Notes under the pieces: model-generated | Database searches by the model: none | Told to the model about the DNA's origin: nothing | Seen by the model: only the letters and a program-made list of their open reading frames with translations | Translations under genes and position numbers: made by a program | DNA from: Dehalococcoidia bacterium | GTDB taxonomy: Bacteria > Chloroflexota > Dehalococcoidia > Dehalococcoidales > G020351185 | Direction of reading: 5' to 3' | Length of the DNA stretch: 7,100 nucleotides | Assembly (NCBI GenBank): GCA_030635945.1 | Contig: DAOVXW010000028.1 | Coordinates: 1-7,100 of the forward strand | Part shown: positions 4,792 through 7,100 of the stretch, one piece after another | Position numbering within the stretch: position 1 is the stretch's first letter | How the letters are laid out: each line of letters starts with the position of its first letter

Positions 4792-5361
4792 CTAAAACAA
4801 ATGCGTCAGCAGTATGCGCAAGCCGATGGCTATCAGGATAATCCCGCCGATGGCTTCGGCTCTTTTGCCCATCAGTTTACCGGCTTTCCGACCTGCCAGA
4901 AAGCCGATTATCGTTACCAGAAAGGCAACAACGCCGATAGTTATACTTGCCAGTGTGATATTCACTTCAAAAAAGGCGAAGGTCAAGCCCACCGCCAGCG
5001 CATCTATGCTGGTAGCCACGGATAGCGTTAACAGGGTAACCCCTTTTGTGATATCCGTACCGGCGGGGCGGCTTTCTTCTGTTCTGAAAGACCCCCATAT
5101 CATTTTGCCGCCGATTAAAGCCAGCAAAATAAAAGCCAGCCAGTGGTCATAACTGGCGACGGCATCCACCACCGTCCGCCCCACCAGCCAGCCTAGCACC
5201 GGCATCATAGCCTGAAAAAGCCCGAAAGATAGTGCGGTGCGGGTTATCTGAAAGGGAGTAATCCGCTGCATTGAGATGCTGCCGCTGAAGGCTACGGCAA
5301 AACAATCTGCGGATAAGCCAATGGCAATAACCAGCACGGAAAGAAAGCCCAGGCCATCCAT
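4792..5361 (-). CDS. mntP: Putative manganese efflux pump MntP (YebN/DUF204 family)
   Basis: MntP exports Mn2+ across the cytoplasmic membrane. The 189-residue protein, the usual length, is made of six hydrophobic segments in two inverted halves (about 6-27, 43-63, 71-90, 107-129, 136-157, 170-187). Each half carries the family signature with its intramembrane Asp: GLSADCFAVAFSGSI (15-29, Asp19) and ATSIDALAVGLTFAF (116-130, Asp120). The C-terminal GGIILIAIGLRILLTHL also matches the family. No yybP-ykoY manganese riboswitch can fit or be seen upstream, since the gap to the divergent recA is only 105 bp. The ATG has just AAGG very close upstream, so the start is somewhat uncertain. The gene converges on the folate operon with 3 nt between stop codons and no terminator between them. 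The substrate is inferred from the family. Confidence 0.92.
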   Translation of the reverse strand: MDGLGFLSVLVIAIGLSADCFAVAFSGSISMQRITPFQITRTALSFGLFQAMMPVLGWLVGRTVVDAVASYDHWLAFILLALIGGKMIWGSFRTEESRPAGTDITKGVTLLTLSVATSIDALAVGLTFAFFEVNITLASITIGVVAFLVTIIGFLAGRKAGKLMGKRAEAIGGIILIAIGLRILLTHLF

Positions 5362-5405
5362 CGCCTTAGTATGCCATAATTAGAAATAGTTATTAAAGCC
5401 ACACA

Positions 5406-5411
5406 TATAAT
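5406..5411 (+). promoter_or_regulatory. recA: Possible upstream -10 box for recA
   Basis: A perfect TATAAT, but the bases 16-18 bp upstream (GAAATA region) do not resemble TTGACA. It may be an alternative or chance -10 box; the pair at 5426-5454 is better. Confidence 0.3.
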
Positions 5412-5425
5412 GCGCCATTTTCCCC

Positions 5426-5454
5426 TTGCCCCACCACCCCTGTTATGCTATTAT
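5426..5454 (+). promoter_or_regulatory. recA: recA promoter candidate with extended -10
   Basis: TTGCCC (5426-5431, 4 of 6), a 17-bp spacer ending in TGC (extended -10), and TATTAT (5449-5454, 5 of 6). The predicted start is near 5461, only about 6 nt before the recA ATG at 5467. This transcript would be nearly leaderless, with AGGCGA as the only possible ribosome site. I could not recognise a LexA/SOS box of the Bacillus or E. coli type nearby. Confidence 0.5.
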
Positions 5455-5466
5455 GATTTCAGGCGA

Positions 5467-6486
5467 ATGACCACAGAGAAAGAGAAAGCGAAAGCACTGG
5501 AACTGGCTGTCGGCCAGATTGAGAAGCAATTCGGCAAGGGCGCTATTATGAAGCTGCGCGAGTCTGCCGAAAGGCCGAAGGTTGAAGCCATTCCCAGTGG
5601 CTCACTGGCACTGGATATTGCTCTGGGTATTGGTGGTATCCCAAGAGGGCGAGTTACGGAAATTTTTGGCCCCGAGGGTTCGGGTAAGACCACCCTGGGT
5701 CAGCATATAATTTCTGAAGCCCAAAAACGCGGGGGTATCGCCGCCTATATTGATGTCGAGCATGCATTAGACCCAACCTTTGCCGCCCACTGCGGTGTTA
5801 ACCTGGATGACCTCTTGATTTCCCAACCGGATACCGGCGAAGAGGCGCTGGAAATTACCGAAGCGCTGGTCAGAAGCGGTGCTGTGGATGTTATTGTCAT
5901 CGACAGCGTGGCCGCTCTGGTACCGCGAGCTGAGATAGAAGGCGAGATGGGAGATACACATGTCGGCCTGCAGGCACGCCTGATGTCGCAGGCGTTAAGG
6001 AAACTGACGGCCGCCATCGGCCGCTCGGGAACAGCAGTGGTATTTATCAATCAGCTACGGGAAAAAGTGGGCATTATCTACGGTAATCCAGAGGTTACAC
6101 CGGGTGGCAGGGCACTGAAGTTCTATAGCTCGGTAAGGCTGGACTTGAGACGTATCGAGACTCTCAAGCAGGGCAATATAGCAATCGGCAGCCGTGTTAG
6201 AGCCAAGGTGGTTAAGAACAAGGTAGCACCGCCGTTTAGGAGCGCCGAGTTCGATATCATGTTTGACTCCGGCATAAGCCGGGAGGGTAATATCATTGAC
6301 CTCGGTGTCACACTGGGGTTGATTAAAAAAGCCGGTTCCTTTTTCTCATATGGTGACGTTCGCCTGGGGCAAGGTAGAGAGAGTGCCAAGAAAAACCTGG
6401 CTGGAAATCCTGAGCTAAATCAGGAGATTGAAAAACAGGTTAGGGCCTCAGCTGTCACCACCTATAGTTTTCCTAATAGCAGTTGA
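5467..6486 (+). CDS. recA: RecA recombinase
   Basis: RecA polymerises on single-stranded DNA, drives strand exchange and triggers LexA-type self-cleavage in the SOS response. The 339-residue protein shows the Walker A GPEGSGKT (68-75), the catalytic Glu98 in DVEHALDP, the Walker B strand [13 protein letters not shown] loop L1 around [22 protein letters not shown], and loop L2 [14 protein letters not shown]. Most bacterial RecA proteins have ETTTGG or ETTPGG here. The C-terminal tail is short and lacks the strongly acidic end of E. coli RecA (352 residues). The frame stays open to an ATG at 5410, but those 19 extra residues (Pro-rich, unlike RecA) overlap the promoter, and homologous starts fit [14 protein letters not shown] at 5467. 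mntP is divergent upstream; recX follows after a terminator. Confidence 0.98.
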   Translation: MTTEKEKAKALELAVGQIEKQFGKGAIMKLRESAERPKVEAIPSGSLALDIALGIGGIPRGRVTEIFGPEGSGKTTLGQHIISEAQKRGGIAAYIDVEHALDPTFAAHCGVNLDDLLISQPDTGEEALEITEALVRSGAVDVIVIDSVAALVPRAEIEGEMGDTHVGLQARLMSQALRKLTAAIGRSGTAVVFINQLREKVGIIYGNPEVTPGGRALKFYSSVRLDLRRIETLKQGNIAIGSRVRAKVVKNKVAPPFRSAEFDIMFDSGISREGNIIDLGVTLGLIKKAGSFFSYGDVRLGQGRESAKKNLAGNPELNQEIEKQVRASAVTTYSFPNSS

Positions 6487-6535
6487 CGCATCCAATAATG
6501 ATGAGTCAATAGAATAAAAAACGATTAGGCGTTGT

Positions 6536-6570
6536 ACAGAGCTGAGGCGACTACCTCAGCTCTGTTTATT
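6536..6570 (+). terminator. Intrinsic terminator/attenuator between recA and recX
   Basis: ACAGAGCTGAGG (6536-6547) and CCTCAGCTCTGT (6554-6565) form a perfect 12-bp stem with a 6-nt loop (CGACTA), followed by TTTATT. The T tract is broken by one A, so read-through is likely. It lies 50 nt after recA and ends 19 nt before the recX start, so recX must be expressed by read-through or from an unseen promoter. Confidence 0.85.
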
Positions 6571-6588
6571 TGAAAGGGCAATAAAGCG

Positions 6589-7100
6589 GTGGCCAAGATT
6601 ACCGCCCTGCGCTTTAGCAAAGGGTGTAATAAAAAGGTTAACGTATCTCTTGACGGCAGGTATGCCTTCAACCTTGAGGTGGATGTGGCGGTGAAGGAGA
6701 GACTCAAGGTGGGGCAGGAAATATCCCCCATCCAGGTGGAGGGGCTGAAAAAAGCCGGCTACCGGCAGCAGTGCTATAACGCAGCCGTGCGGCTGTTCGG
6801 TTACCGCCCACGCAGTGAACACGAAATGAGGCAGCGCCTTACCCAGCGTGGCTTTGACAACGACACCATCGAAACGGTGCTGACCAGGCTGAAAGAACAG
6901 GATCTGGTAAACGATAATGATTTTGCTAGATTCTGGAAGGATAACCGCCAGTCCTTCAGCCCGCGCAGCCAGTGGCTAACCAGGATGGAGCTCAAACAAA
7001 AAGGGGTATCTGGCGAGATAATAGACCAGGTAGTAGGTGACATCAGCGATATTGATAATGCCTACCATGCGGCCAGGAAAAAGGCTTGCAGCCTGGCCAT
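6589..7100 (+). CDS. recX: RecX regulatory protein, cut by the right edge
   Basis: RecX binds RecA filaments and blocks their growth, limiting recombination and SOS activity. 170 codons are visible and the C-terminus lies outside. The N-terminal part (about 1-55, ITALRFSKGCNKKVNVSLDG) has the beta-rich extension of many Gram-positive-type RecX proteins. The RecX helical repeats follow: NAAVRLFGYRPRSEHEMRQR (64-83) with RLTQRGFDNDTI, then LVNDNDFARFWKDNR (106-120) and MELKQKGVSGEIID (133-146). The GTG is the first possible start after an in-frame stop at 6571, with AAAGGG about 11 nt upstream. Its place directly behind recA supports the call. Confidence 0.95.
   Translation, partial: MAKITALRFSKGCNKKVNVSLDGRYAFNLEVDVAVKERLKVGQEISPIQVEGLKKAGYRQQCYNAAVRLFGYRPRSEHEMRQRLTQRGFDNDTIETVLTRLKEQDLVNDNDFARFWKDNRQSFSPRSQWLTRMELKQKGVSGEIIDQVVGDISDIDNAYHAARKKACSLA

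Noticed and set aside
5410..5466. N-terminal extension of RecA by 19 residues
   Set aside because: The extension ([12 protein letters not shown]...) does not resemble RecA, overlaps the promoter candidates, and the ATG at 5467 fits the usual RecA start.
5362..5466. yybP-ykoY manganese riboswitch before mntP
   Set aside because: The 105-bp gap is shared with the recA promoter and shows none of the conserved riboswitch loops.

Overview
The window looks like chromosomal DNA of a bacterium from the Dehalococcoidia side of Chloroflexota. This is inferred from remembered protein resemblance (RecA, RecX, the Tat genes, an archaeal-like AIR-synthase/HypE relative) and from a folate cluster lacking folB but containing a PTPS gene; no database search was made. 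All genes are bacterial in layout, with Shine-Dalgarno sites and intrinsic terminators. I see no tRNA, rRNA, CRISPR array or insertion sequence.

Left part (1-2816), all on the minus strand and reading right to left: a TatA paralog (2535-2816), a strong bidirectional intrinsic terminator (2374-2414), a second TatA paralog (2093-2290), a TatB-like protein with a long 11-residue-repeat tail (1264-1980), and TatC (500-1261). Together these form a complete twin-arginine protein export system. Next comes a non-coding leader of about 210 nt with its own promoter and a terminator-type hairpin, then the start of an AIR-synthase/HypE-like gene that runs off the left edge.

Middle part (3069-4788), plus strand: a tight folate operon of folP, folK (11-nt overlap) and a 6-pyruvoyl-tetrahydropterin synthase family gene. 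The PTPS active site carries Cys followed by Glu. Together with the folate neighbours, this suggests a PTPS-III enzyme that supplies 6-hydroxymethyl-dihydropterin in place of FolB, rather than a queuosine-pathway QueD.

Right part (4792-7100): mntP (minus, convergent with the folate operon and divergent from recA), then recA (plus), a hairpin terminator, and recX (plus, cut by the right edge). The recA-terminator-recX layout matches the known arrangement that keeps RecX, a RecA inhibitor, at a lower level than RecA.

Most genes are ordinary housekeeping genes. The points that stand out are the hendecad-repeat tail on TatB, the duplicated tatA units that share their upstream sequence, the Cys-Glu PTPS in a folate operon, and the attenuator-like leader before the AIR-synthase gene. 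I found no clear sign of a wholly new multi-gene system.
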